Shown piece by piece: positions 1 to 6,857 of a stretch of DNA of 14,768 bases. Below the pieces are notes generated by a model. The model was not told the DNA's origin and did no database searches. It saw only the letters and a list, made by a program, of their open reading frames with translations. This stretch comes from Methanobrevibacter sp. (GTDB taxonomy: Archaea; Methanobacteriota; Methanobacteria; Methanobacteriales; Methanobacteriaceae), in contig JAEEWY010000014.1 in NCBI GenBank assembly GCA_016291275.1, positions 1 to 14,768 of the forward strand, read 5' to 3'. The first letter of the stretch is position 1, and the number at the start of each line of letters is the position of its first letter. The translations under genes and the position numbers were made by a program.

Positions 1-623
1 AGTTTTTTGCCTTCAACGAGGAAGATGTTTTCTCCACTACCTTCTGAAACGTGACCTTCATAGTCGAGCATGATTGCTTCGTCATATCCGTTATCGATAG
101 CTTCCAGTTTTGCTAATTGGGAGTTCATATAGTTAGCTGCACATTTTGCGAGTGCAGGGAAAGTGTCCGGTGCTGGTTTTCTCCAAGAGGAAACACCAAT
201 GTCTACACCATTTGCCATTCCTTCTTCTCCTAAATATGATCCCCATTCCCAAGCGGCAATAACTACATTAACAGGACAGTTTAATGGGTTTACACCAAGT
301 TCCCCATATCCTCTGAATACTACAGGGCGTATGTAACAACCGTCAAGGTCATTTACGCGAACTGTCTCTACGATTGCTTCTTCAATTTCTTCTTGGGTGT
401 ATGGAATGTCAATCTTATAAATTTTTGCAGAATCGAATAAACGTTGTACATGCTCTTTTAAACGAAATACGGCTACGCCATTTTCATTTTTATATGCACG
501 AATTCCTTCAAAAACACCTGTACCATAATGGACAACATGAGAAAGTACGTGAATGTTTGCATCTTTCCAATCTACCATGTTTCCATCAAACCATATTTTG
601 CTAGCTGTGTCATCCCAAGCCAT
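1..623 (-). CDS. ilvE: Branched-chain amino acid aminotransferase (3' end cut by window edge)
   Basis: This PLP enzyme of fold type IV transfers an amino group from glutamate to the 2-oxo acids of valine, leucine and isoleucine, the last step of their synthesis, in the cytoplasm. The window holds 207 codons from the start. Visible family marks are the N-terminal IWFDGNMVDWKDA stretch (residues 10-22), HYGTGVFEGIRAY (32-44), YIRPVVFRG (97-105), the Schiff-base lysine K160 in PALAKCAANY (156-165), and EGSGEN (194-199). E. coli IlvE, about 309 residues, has the same order of motifs, so roughly 100 residues lie beyond the left edge. The ATG start is preceded by GGTGAT with a 3-base spacer, the usual ribosome site of this genome. 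It is divergent from the tRNA-Val gene. Function is seen from motifs and is firm. Confidence 0.95.
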   Translation of the reverse strand, partial: MAWDDTASKIWFDGNMVDWKDANIHVLSHVVHYGTGVFEGIRAYKNENGVAVFRLKEHVQRLFDSAKIYKIDIPYTQEEIEEAIVETVRVNDLDGCYIRPVVFRGYGELGVNPLNCPVNVVIAAWEWGSYLGEEGMANGVDIGVSSWRKPAPDTFPALAKCAANYMNSQLAKLEAIDNGYDEAIMLDYEGHVSEGSGENIFLVEGKK

Positions 624-695
624 TTTATCACCAATTATTTTATATATATTTATTTACTAATAAAATTTTCTTAGGCAAAATTTAAAAAATAGAAA

Positions 696-708
696 TCTAT
701 ATATATTA
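696..708. promoter_or_regulatory. TATA element between ilvE and tRNA-Val, possibly shared
   Basis: A TCTATATATATTA element is centred about 29 bases before the first tRNA base, the expected distance of an archaeal TATA box. Because the core TATATATA reads the same on both strands it could also serve ilvE on the minus strand, giving a leader of about 50 bases. A second TA-rich stretch at 640-650 lies too close to the ilvE start for a transcript that keeps the GGTGAT site. Position is seen; use is inferred. Confidence 0.45.
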
Positions 709-731
709 GTAAATTTATAATATTATTTGTT

Positions 732-803
732 GGTTCCGTGGTCTAGTGGTATGATACCTCCCTTACAAGGAGGGGATCACGAGTTCGAGTCTCGTCGGAA
801 CCA
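732..803 (+). tRNA. tRNA-Val (anticodon UAC)
   Basis: The sequence folds as a cloverleaf. The acceptor stem is GGTTCCG (732-738) with CGGAACC (796-802) and discriminator A at 803. The anticodon stem is CCTCC (757-761) with GGAGG (769-773), enclosing loop CTTACAA with anticodon TAC at 764-766, which reads GUA/GUG valine codons. The T stem is ACGAG (779-783) with CTCGT (791-795) and loop TTCGAGT. The 3' CCA is not encoded, since CT follows the discriminator, so it must be added after transcription. No intron is visible. Confidence 0.96.
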
Positions 804-810
804 CTCAATT

Positions 811-820
811 CTATTTTTTT
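811..820 (+). terminator. T-tract terminator after tRNA-Val
   Basis: A run of seven T residues (814-820) begins about ten bases after the tRNA 3' end. Archaeal RNA polymerase commonly stops at such U-tracts without a hairpin. Confidence 0.45.
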
Positions 821-960
821 AAGATTTATTTTGATTTAACCTGACATTTTGCTCTTTTTTCTGTGAATAACCTGTTTTAAAAAACTTAAAATTAATGTTT
901 CAATAATGACCAACTGTTTTATGATAAACCAACAAATCAGGACTAAAATATCAAATAATA

Positions 961-975
961 AAATTTAAATACTTT
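961..975 (+). promoter_or_regulatory. Likely TATA box of mtd
   Basis: The TTTAAATAC core at about 964-972, preceded by an A-rich BRE-like stretch, would place the transcript start near 990-995. That leaves a short leader of about 22 bases which includes the strong GGAG ribosome site at 1004-1007, eight bases before the ATG. Confidence 0.45.
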
Positions 976-1015
976 CTACATTAAAATTTTAATTATCAAA
1001 AAAGGAGACTAAATT

Positions 1016-1846
1016 ATGGTAGTTAAAATTGCTATTATTAAAAGTGGTAATATTGGTACTTCACCAGTAATTGACCTATTGTTAGACGAAAGAGCAGACA
1101 GACCAAATATCGATGTAAGGACATTTGGATCTGGTGCAAAAATGAACCCAGAACAAGTAGAAGACGTCGTACCTAAAATAGACGCTTTCGAACCTGATTT
1201 CGCAATTTTCATTAGCCCAAACCCAGGAGCACCTGGACCAGCAAGAGCAAGAGAACTCTTATCTGAAAAAGACATTCCTGCTATTATCATTGGTGACGCA
1301 CCTGGTAAAGGTAAGAAAGATGAAATGGACGAACAAGGTTTAGGTTACATTATTGTTATGGCAGACCCAATGATCGGTGCAAAAAGAGAATGGTTAGACC
1401 CAACTGAAATGGCTATTTTCAACGCTGACATCATTAAAGTATTAGCAGAAACCGGTGCTTTAAGATTAGTACAAAAAACCATTGACGGTGTAATCGAAGC
1501 TGTAGAAGCAGGTAACGAAATCGAATTACCTAAACTCATTGTAACTGCTGAAAAAGCTGTAGAAGCTGCTAAATTCCAAAACCCATACGCAAAAGCAAAA
1601 GCTATTGCTGCATACGAAATGGCTGGTGCTGTAGCAGGTTTAGACATGAAAGGTTGTTTCATGACCAAAGGTTTCGAAAACTTCATTCCTTTAGTAGCTG
1701 CTGCTCACGAAATGGCTGCATGCGCTGCTGCATTAGCAGCTGAAGCAAGAGAAATTGAAAAATCCAACGACACTGTATTAAGAACCCCTCACATGAAAGA
1801 AGGTAACGTTGGTTGCAAACTTGATTTAATCAGCAAACCAGAATAA
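1016..1846 (+). CDS. mtd: F420-dependent methylene-H4MPT dehydrogenase
   Basis: Mtd interconverts methenyl-H4MPT and methylene-H4MPT with reduced coenzyme F420 as hydride donor, the fourth reduction stage of CO2-to-methane metabolism in the cytoplasm. The 276-residue product has the family's usual length and its hallmark N-terminus VKIAIIKSGNIGTSPVIDLL, the FISPNPGAPGPARARELL segment (about residues 64-81), IIGDAPGKGKKD (90-101) and the alanine-rich C-terminal helices (about residues 200-245). The ATG has a strong GGAG site eight bases upstream. Codon choice is notably biased to AAC, GAC, ATC, TTC and CAC, unlike the flippase or barnase genes nearby, as expected for a very highly expressed gene. 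It stands alone, with its own promoter and a hairpin terminator right after the stop. Confidence 0.97.
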   Translation: MVVKIAIIKSGNIGTSPVIDLLLDERADRPNIDVRTFGSGAKMNPEQVEDVVPKIDAFEPDFAIFISPNPGAPGPARARELLSEKDIPAIIIGDAPGKGKKDEMDEQGLGYIIVMADPMIGAKREWLDPTEMAIFNADIIKVLAETGALRLVQKTIDGVIEAVEAGNEIELPKLIVTAEKAVEAAKFQNPYAKAKAIAAYEMAGAVAGLDMKGCFMTKGFENFIPLVAAAHEMAACAAALAAEAREIEKSNDTVLRTPHMKEGNVGCKLDLISKPE

Positions 1847-1858
1847 GTGTCGAGGATT

Positions 1859-1900
1859 TAAGTAGCTTTTCAGCTACTTATTTTTCTTTTTTCTTTTTTA
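1859..1900 (+). terminator. Hairpin plus T-run terminator of mtd
   Basis: TAAGTAGCT (1859-1867) pairs perfectly with AGCTACTTA (1872-1880) around loop TTTC, followed by a T-rich tract to about 1899. It starts 12 bases after the mtd stop codon. This has the layout of a bacterial intrinsic terminator. Confidence 0.75.
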
Positions 1901-1908
1901 AAACAAAT

Positions 1909-1944
1909 TCAAATCAAATCAAATAAATCAAATCTCAAATCAAA
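1909..1944. repeat. Cluster of six TCAAA repeats
   Basis: TCAAA occurs at 1909, 1914, 1919, 1928, 1935 and 1940 within 36 bases. Spacing is 5, 5, 9, 7 and 5, so it is an imperfect microsatellite rather than a phased operator. Slippage is the simplest source. Confidence 0.6.
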
Positions 1945-2018
1945 ACCAAAATTTACTTTTTTTCTTTTATTTTAACTCAATTTCAAAACTTTGCATGCCA
2001 ATGTTTTATTCGCATGAT

Positions 2019-2042
2019 TACTAACTTTTTTACTAACTTTTT
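2019..2042. repeat. Perfect 12-base tandem duplication
   Basis: The unit TACTAACTTTTT is present twice head to tail (2019-2030 and 2031-2042). It lies in the convergent spacer with no gene nearby and probably reflects replication slippage. Confidence 0.7.
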
Positions 2043-2202
2043 TTCATTAAATTTTTAAAATTATTGCATTGGTGTAAAAGTGCATATGTTAAAAAATAGA
2101 ATAATGTTTTAAAAATTGAAAGTTTATAAAAATAAAGTTTAAAAGAATTTGAAAAATTAAAAAAAGTAAATTAATAAAAGTAAATTAGAAAAAAAGAAAT
2201 AA

Positions 2203-2228
2203 AAAGATATTCTAAAGAACACCTTTAG
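2203..2228 (-). terminator. Weak hairpin and T-run at the end of hisB
   Basis: CTAAAG (2212-2217) and CTTTAG (2223-2228) can pair around a 5-base loop. The hairpin contains the hisB stop codon and is followed on the minus strand by T-runs. The stem is only six pairs, so the call is tentative. Confidence 0.3.
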
Positions 2229-2790
2229 TGCTTAAGATTTCATCATGCTCTATTTTACAGCCATCATACAATGATTTTGCAAATGCCTTGAAAAGAGCTT
2301 CAGCCTTGTGGTGATCATTTGCACCTTCACAGGTTCCATAGATATTGATTTTTCCGCTGGAAGCAAAGGATTCAAAGAAGTGAACTACAACATCACTGCT
2401 TAAGTCACCAATCTTGTCATGCTTGAAATCCAAGTCCATATTGCAGTAGCTGCGGCCGCTGATGTCTATGGCAACAGTTGCAACTGAGTCATCCATAGGG
2501 ACAATAGCGTGACCCATTCTTCTGATTCCTTTCTTGTCGCCAATAGCTTCTGCGAATGCTTCACCTAACAATATGCCAACATCCTCTACAGTGTGGTGAT
2601 CATCGATTTCAATATCACCTATTGCCTTGATTTTCAAATCCATAAAGCTGTGTTTGGAAAAGGATTCTAACATATGGTTGAAGAAATTGACTCCGGTGTC
2701 AATATCGTATTTTCCAGTTCCATCAATATTTAATTCTATTTCAATATCTGTTTCAGATGTCTTTCTTGAAACTTTAGCTGTTCTAGTCAT
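2212..2790 (-). CDS. hisB: Imidazoleglycerol-phosphate dehydratase
   Basis: HisB removes water from imidazole glycerol phosphate to give imidazole acetol phosphate, the sixth step of histidine synthesis, using two manganese ions bound by paired histidines. Both signature sites are visible: DDHHTVED at residues 63-70 and NDHHKAE at 158-164, plus FFNHML (36-41). The 192-residue product matches the stand-alone archaeal and plant-type enzyme; there is no phosphatase domain as in E. coli HisB. I chose the ATG at 2788-2790, which has GTGAT three bases upstream. A GTG four codons earlier (2800-2802) is in frame but has no ribosome site. No other his gene is nearby, consistent with the scattered his genes of methanogens. 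Confidence 0.95.
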   Translation of the reverse strand: MTRTAKVSRKTSETDIEIELNIDGTGKYDIDTGVNFFNHMLESFSKHSFMDLKIKAIGDIEIDDHHTVEDVGILLGEAFAEAIGDKKGIRRMGHAIVPMDDSVATVAIDISGRSYCNMDLDFKHDKIGDLSSDVVVHFFESFASSGKINIYGTCEGANDHHKAEALFKAFAKSLYDGCKIEHDEILSTKGVL

Positions 2791-2891
2791 TGAATCACTC
2801 ACTGATTAAAGTTCTTATACATATAATTAAACATAATACAATTTACAGAAAAATTTTAAACTATATTTAAATTAAAATAACGATTAATTAT

Positions 2892-3092
2892 TTACTCATC
2901 TGGTGCATTTCTCATAATTTTAATTGCATCTGGACCGCATTTCATTGCACATAATGTACAAACATGACAATAATCTAAATTTGATACATGTGCAACAGTA
3001 TCAATAGTCCAAATATATCCTCCTTTAGGACAAATTTCCTTACAATTTCCACATGCAGTGCATTTGTCCTCATCAACAATAATCTTTAAAAT
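2892..3092 (-). CDS. Small 2[4Fe-4S] ferredoxin with ATT as apparent start codon
   Basis: The 66-residue product has two classic cluster-binding motifs: CTACGNCKEICP (C11, C14, C17, C21) and CHVCTLCAMKCGP (C42, C45, C48, C52). It is therefore a bacterial-type 8Fe ferredoxin or polyferredoxin-like electron carrier in the cytoplasm. The frame runs to a TAA at 2892-2894. Upstream of the first cysteine there is no in-frame ATG, GTG or TTG before an in-frame stop. A perfect GGTGAT ribosome site (3096-3101) is followed by ATT and then ATT; the second (3090-3092) lies at exactly the 3-base spacing at which ilvE and thrS have ATG. I take this ATT as the start, or as ATG lost by one base change. The partner enzyme is unknown. 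It has its own TATA box and sits between modE and hisB. Confidence 0.85.
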   Translation of the reverse strand: MLKIIVDEDKCTACGNCKEICPKGGYIWTIDTVAHVSNLDYCHVCTLCAMKCGPDAIKIMRNAPDE

Positions 3093-3101
3093 AATATCAC
3101 C
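3090..3101 (-). promoter_or_regulatory. Ribosome site GGTGAT followed by non-canonical ATT start
   Basis: Read on the minus strand this is GGTGAT-ATT-ATT. GGTGAT is the perfect complement of the usual methanogen 16S rRNA 3' end and fixes the start codon position. The start of ilvE is GGTGAT-AAA-ATG and that of thrS is GGTGAA-AAT-ATG. Confidence 0.7.
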
Positions 3102-3134
3102 ATGAATAAATCTGTAAATAATCTTATTTTATTT

Positions 3135-3148
3135 AATCTATATAAAAC
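3135..3148 (-). promoter_or_regulatory. TATA box of the ferredoxin gene
   Basis: TTTTATATAGATTA on the minus strand is a good archaeal TATA element. It would start transcription near 3115, giving a leader of about 25 bases that still includes GGTGAT. This supports independent transcription from modE. Confidence 0.55.
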
Positions 3149-3189
3149 TAATGGCCAAAATCCTTAAAATGTTATTAATTTAAAAAAGA

Positions 3190-3882
3190 TTATAATTTTA
3201 AGGTAGCTATTGACAATGCCTTAAATCCAATGTAAACCTCTTTTCCCAAACTTAAATCCAAGTCCTTACCTGCAGATAAGGTAATGTCTGAGAAAATGTT
3301 CACGCCGCCAATGTCGATTCTTACACGGACCATCTCATCCTGAAGTCTCATTTCAGTGACTTTTCCCTTGAAGATGTTTCTGATGCTGGATGCTTGAGGC
3401 TCCAACATTATGAAGATATTATCATAGCTTATTAAAGCGAGAATCTTATCTCCAACCTTATATTCCTTTTTCAATGGGATTGTTATGACCAATTCATTCA
3501 TTTGAATTTTCATGACACCTTTTGACTTGTCAACTTCAAGAATTTCCGCTTCAATCTCATTGGTTTCGCTGTGAAGTTCCATGATTGCATTGATCTTTTT
3601 GCATTCCTTTAGAATCTGCAAGCCCTCTTCGGTAAGAGTGGTGCTGCCTCCACCACCGCTTCCTCCTTTTTTAGTGTTTACAATAGCTATATCCAATGTT
3701 GATTCAATCTTATCGATATAGTTTAAAGCAGTTCTGTAGGAAATTTTAGAACGCTTAGCAGCTTCTGTAATTGATTCGCTTTCATTTATATAAATCAACA
3801 GATTGAATTTCTTTTGATCCAATAGAAAAGAATTTCCATCTATATTAATCTTATATTCTACTCCAGCTTTTACCTCAGTCAT
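3190..3882 (-). CDS. modE: ModE-family molybdate/tungstate-responsive regulator
   Basis: This 230-residue protein has the two-part ModE design. Residues about 22-68 form a LysR-like winged helix-turn-helix (SITEAAKRSKISYRTALNYI), followed by the family's glycine-rich wing KKGGSGGGG (71-79) and LTEEG (83-87). Two Mop/TOBE oxyanion-binding domains follow, about 109-163 and 167-229, the second ending in the typical GKEVYIGFKALSIATL. ModE proteins sense molybdate or tungstate and control metal uptake and molybdo- or tungsto-enzymes; in methanogens likely targets are formylmethanofuran dehydrogenase and formate dehydrogenase genes, none of which is in this window. The ATG is preceded by GGGACG. 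A TATA box lies about 55 bases upstream and a candidate ModE operator about 175 bases upstream, which could mean autoregulation. Which oxyanion it binds cannot be read from the sequence. Confidence 0.9.
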   Translation of the reverse strand: MTEVKAGVEYKINIDGNSFLLDQKKFNLLIYINESESITEAAKRSKISYRTALNYIDKIESTLDIAIVNTKKGGSGGGGSTTLTEEGLQILKECKKINAIMELHSETNEIEAEILEVDKSKGVMKIQMNELVITIPLKKEYKVGDKILALISYDNIFIMLEPQASSIRNIFKGKVTEMRLQDEMVRVRIDIGGVNIFSDITLSAGKDLDLSLGKEVYIGFKALSIATLKL

Positions 3883-3934
3883 TTTAATCGTCCCTTTTAC
3901 CTTAATTATTTTTAAAAAAATTACCCAGAGTGAT

Positions 3935-3947
3935 ATTTAATATATAC
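3935..3947 (-). promoter_or_regulatory. TATA box of modE
   Basis: GTATATATTAAAT on the minus strand would direct a start near 3915, leaving a leader of about 30 bases that contains the GGGACG ribosome site. Confidence 0.5.
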
Positions 3948-4057
3948 TTTTTATTAATTAAACTTATTCATTTAAATCTACTATCGTGCATAATTTGAAA
4001 ATTAATTTTTGATTATATAGTGTTTTAAGATAAAAAAAGAAAGGATATTTATTTTGA

Positions 4058-4085
4058 CACGTTATGATAAATATATGTAATCGAT
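4058..4085. promoter_or_regulatory. Candidate ModE operator
   Basis: From memory, the conserved ModE site is ATCGCTATATA-N6-TATATAACGAT, 28 bases in all. Read on the minus strand, this 28-base element begins ATCG and carries ATAACG at exactly the corresponding right-hand position. The inner TATA half-sites are only partly kept. It lies upstream of modE in the same spacer, the place expected for autoregulation. The match is partial and in AT-rich DNA, so it remains a candidate. Confidence 0.35.
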
Positions 4086-4211
4086 AATTCATTCATTATT
4101 GATTTTTTTAAAAAATCGATATGAATCTATTAAAAAAATACAACATGTTTAATTTGTTAAAAAAATAATGACAGAACTAATAAAAAAGTAAAGATGAAGT
4201 TTATGGATTAT

Positions 4212-5777
4212 CTAGGAGCTGTATTTATCAATGATATCCAATAGCTTATTTGCATATTTGCTTAAAGGACCTAGTTTTCTGGTGAATCTTCTAAATCCTG
4301 CCACATCATCATGGGATAATGTTCTAAGTGCCACTATTGCAATCATGTAGATTATTGGACAGATGATCAATCCTGCAATCAATCCATAGCTATTGTTTGG
4401 AAGCACAAATGCCGGCAATGCCATAATCAATGAAGCTATTGTAACTTTAGTTAGGAATGCATAAGGGGCATGGGTTTTTGTTAATCTGAATTGCAGCAGG
4501 AACATAGGTATCATCATTATGAATGAAGCTATTGTAGTTGCCAATGCTCCACCTTCGATGCCGTAAGTTGGAATCAAGTACCATCCGAGTCCTAAAGTGA
4601 TGATACATCCGAATATCAATAGATACATTGGGATTCTTGGGTTTCCAATACCTTGAACGATACTGCCTGAAATTGTATATATTGAATAGAATGTCATACC
4701 TAAAACAAGAATTGCAAGAGACATTGCACCGTTCATGTAAGCGGAATTGGTGAAGTATACAAGTCCCATGATTTCCTTTGCAAAGATAGCTATTCCCACA
4801 CACATAGGAATTACAAAGAACATTCCGTATTTGTAGGATGCATTCACATACTTTTCAAGAAGGTTTTGATCCTTAAGGGCATATGCTTCAGATGCTGCAG
4901 GCAATATTGTAGTTGCAAGTGAGCTTGAAACGATTAAAGGAAGTCTTGAAATAGGGTCTGCCGCTGTAAAGTAACCGATTGCAGATGCAGCTAGGAATCC
5001 TCCCATAAGCAAGGTACAGATACTGTAAATACCCATTTCTGCAAGTGCAGTGATTGTAACTGGGATTGAAAAGAAAAGCAGTCTTTTTGCAAGGCCCAAT
5101 TCCTGTCTGAAAGTGAACTTGAAGTCAGGATTTGCAGGGGGGATATATTTTCCCATATACCTTTTAAAGATATATACTGCAGACACTGCTGATGCTGCAA
5201 AACCAAGTACAGAACCTAATACTGCACCAAAAGTGGATAATCCTAAAATTACAAGTGCAGTTGCAAATAGAATCATGAATATCTGTTCAATTGCACGGGT
5301 GTAAAGGATGTATTCCATCTTGTAGACACCTTGGAAAGCACCTCTAAATGCACCAACGATTACACTGAACGGAGTGATTAAACCAACAGCTTGAAGCGGC
5401 AATAATGCCTCTGGCTTATGGTAATAGTTTGTAATTATAGGTGCGGCTACAAATACCATAATCAGTCCGAAGAAGAATCCTAAAAAGACCATTATCTTCA
5501 GTGCTGTGAAAACGGTTTGGCGAGCAAGATCCTCTTCATCAAGAGCATTGTACTCAGATACGTATTTAGCTATTGCCGGTGGAAGCCCTGCTGCAGACAA
5601 GACCTGGAATATTCCTTGAAATGGAGTTGTAAGTCCAAGTATACCATATGCTGCCGGTCCTAAAAGTGATGCCATAAGAAAACGGTAAAGGTATCCTCCT
5701 ACACGGAAGATAACATTTCCTATTAAGATAATAGCGCTTCCTTTTGCTACTTTAGAACTTCCAGTCGCTTCTCCCAT
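4212..5777 (-). CDS. MOP-superfamily polysaccharide/lipid-linked sugar flippase (SpoVB/Wzx-like)
   Basis: The 521-residue product is almost entirely hydrophobic helices, about 12-14 by eye, typical of the multidrug/oligosaccharidyl-lipid/polysaccharide (MOP) exporters. The N-terminal region KGSAIILIGNVIFRVGGYLY (residues 12-31), SLLGPAAYGILGL (37-49) and AAGLPPAIAKYVSEY (62-76) is characteristic of the SpoVB/Wzx branch rather than of drug-exporting MATE proteins. Such proteins flip lipid-linked saccharides across the cytoplasmic membrane. In a pseudomurein-walled methanogen a role in moving wall or surface-glycan precursors is plausible but inferred. The ATG at 5775-5777 follows GGTGTG with a 3-base spacer; a GTG two codons earlier is part of that ribosome site. 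The gene stands alone. Confidence 0.85.
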   Translation of the reverse strand: MGEATGSSKVAKGSAIILIGNVIFRVGGYLYRFLMASLLGPAAYGILGLTTPFQGIFQVLSAAGLPPAIAKYVSEYNALDEEDLARQTVFTALKIMVFLGFFFGLIMVFVAAPIITNYYHKPEALLPLQAVGLITPFSVIVGAFRGAFQGVYKMEYILYTRAIEQIFMILFATALVILGLSTFGAVLGSVLGFAASAVSAVYIFKRYMGKYIPPANPDFKFTFRQELGLAKRLLFFSIPVTITALAEMGIYSICTLLMGGFLAASAIGYFTAADPISRLPLIVSSSLATTILPAASEAYALKDQNLLEKYVNASYKYGMFFVIPMCVGIAIFAKEIMGLVYFTNSAYMNGAMSLAILVLGMTFYSIYTISGSIVQGIGNPRIPMYLLIFGCIITLGLGWYLIPTYGIEGGALATTIASFIMMIPMFLLQFRLTKTHAPYAFLTKVTIASLIMALPAFVLPNNSYGLIAGLIICPIIYMIAIVALRTLSHDDVAGFRRFTRKLGPLSKYANKLLDIIDKYSS

Positions 5778-5977
5778 ATTCACACCATAAGAATTAAAAA
5801 TAGATTTTTTAAGTTAATTAAGATGAAATATAATTTTTTACTTAATTAAATTATCTTATTTAATATATATTGCAATTTTATATAAACTTTTAGTTAATTA
5901 TATTTTCAATTACATTTTTAATTATAATTTCAATTATATTAATATTTGATACAAAGGAATATATAAAATAATCTCTA

Positions 5978-6577
5978 TTATGTTTTAAACTCTAATAGGA
6001 ACTCTTTAAAATGGCTTATAGTCATGCCCAATGTTTTAAGTCCGTATTCGTCTTCCTTTACTCCTTCTGCACCATCATCCTGTGACCATAGGCACGCTCC
6101 TAAATTAGCGCCAAAGGATCCTCCACTTAATGGAATTATTTTATTCAAAAGGTAGAATGTATTTATTTGTTGAATAGCCAGTTCTTGACCACCTGACCTG
6201 TCTCCACCTACAACTATGGAAATCCCCACCTTGTTTTTGAAAATGTCCAAGTCTTCCATGATCATCGCTTGGCATCTGTCAATCACGGCCTTCAGTTGTG
6301 CAGAGATGCTTCCGAAATGGATTGGACTTGCCATTATGATTCCATCTGCCTCTTTAAGAGCTTTGTAAATCTCATCCATGTCATCAGATATTGAGCATTT
6401 TCCCTTAGTTTCTGCACATTCATTGCAATGGGTGCAAGGGGAAATGTCTTTGTCTTTTACAGATATGAAGGTGGTTTCAAATGAATCTTCCTTTTCCAAT
6501 TCATTCAATGCCCTTTTCAATAGGTATTCGCTGGCACCTTCCCGTGGACTTCCGCAAATTCCAACAATTTTCATCAT
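5978..6577 (-). CDS. Iron-sulfur flavoprotein of the Isf family (flavodoxin-like fold)
   Basis: The 199-residue product begins with the FMN-phosphate loop ICGSPREGAS (residues 7-16) of NADPH-dependent FMN reductase-like flavodoxin folds. It then has the compact cysteine motif C48-x2-C51-x2-C54-x6-C61, the pattern by which methanogen Isf proteins hold a [4Fe-4S] cluster. ASPIHFGSISAQLKAVIDR (83-101) is the usual dimer/flavin segment. Isf proteins accept electrons from ferredoxin and have been linked to oxygen or peroxide reduction in methanogens; the substrate here is not known. Two adjacent ATG codons follow GAGGT; I use the first (6577), and the second (6574) is equally possible. No partner gene is adjacent. 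Confidence 0.88.
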   Translation of the reverse strand: MMKIVGICGSPREGASEYLLKRALNELEKEDSFETTFISVKDKDISPCTHCNECAETKGKCSISDDMDEIYKALKEADGIIMASPIHFGSISAQLKAVIDRCQAMIMEDLDIFKNKVGISIVVGGDRSGGQELAIQQINTFYLLNKIIPLSGGSFGANLGACLWSQDDGAEGVKEDEYGLKTLGMTISHFKEFLLEFKT

Positions 6578-6857
6578 ATTACCTCAATTATATTTTTAAA
6601 ACATTCTTTCAATTTATTATATGTTCAATACTATTTTTATAAACTTTCATTAAAAGTTTTTTTAAAATTTTTTAGAAATTTGATTTAAAGTTCTATTAAG
6701 TTTCTATTTTTTGTAAAAAATTATAAAACTTATATAATATAAATCATATATTAATATTATAATGTTATTTTATTGACTAATTTTTGTCAAAAATAATAAT
6801 GTTTTAATTTTTTCATAGGATTATTTATTAATGGTTATATTCTAAAATGGTGTTTTT

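Larger units (their letters stand above)
1847..2211. other. Gene-free AT-rich spacer between mtd and hisB
   Basis: No credible gene is seen on either strand; stops occur in all frames. Apart from the mtd terminator at the left, it holds a cluster of short TCAAA repeats (1909-1944), a 12-base tandem duplication (2019-2042) and long A/T tracts. mtd and hisB converge here, so no promoter for either is expected. Confidence 0.7.
3883..4211. other. Gene-free spacer upstream of modE
   Basis: No credible gene is seen. It contains the modE ribosome site and TATA box, the candidate ModE operator, and a palindromic A/T block GATTTTTTT/AAAAAATC (4101-4117). The right-hand 100 bases are rich in A-runs on the plus strand (T-runs on the minus strand), which probably terminate the flippase transcript. 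Confidence 0.7.

Noticed and set aside
374..604. A 76-residue open frame on the plus strand at the left end
   Set aside because: It lies wholly inside ilvE on the other strand and its translation shows no family features.
1009..1686. Long open frames antisense to mtd
   Set aside because: They are shadows of a strongly codon-biased gene; the translations have no ribosome site and resemble no protein, while mtd on the plus strand is unambiguous.
1900..2210. Possible CRISPR or satellite array in the mtd-hisB spacer
   Set aside because: Repeats are only 5-12 bases, irregular and without unique spacers; low-complexity slippage explains them.
2791..2802. HisB start at GTG
   Set aside because: No ribosome site precedes it, whereas the ATG four codons later has GTGAT at the spacing used by other genes here.
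4101..4117. GATTTTTTT/AAAAAATC palindrome as a hairpin terminator
   Set aside because: There is no room for a loop and it is nearly pure A/T; it is about 95 bases beyond the flippase stop and most likely chance in AT-rich DNA.
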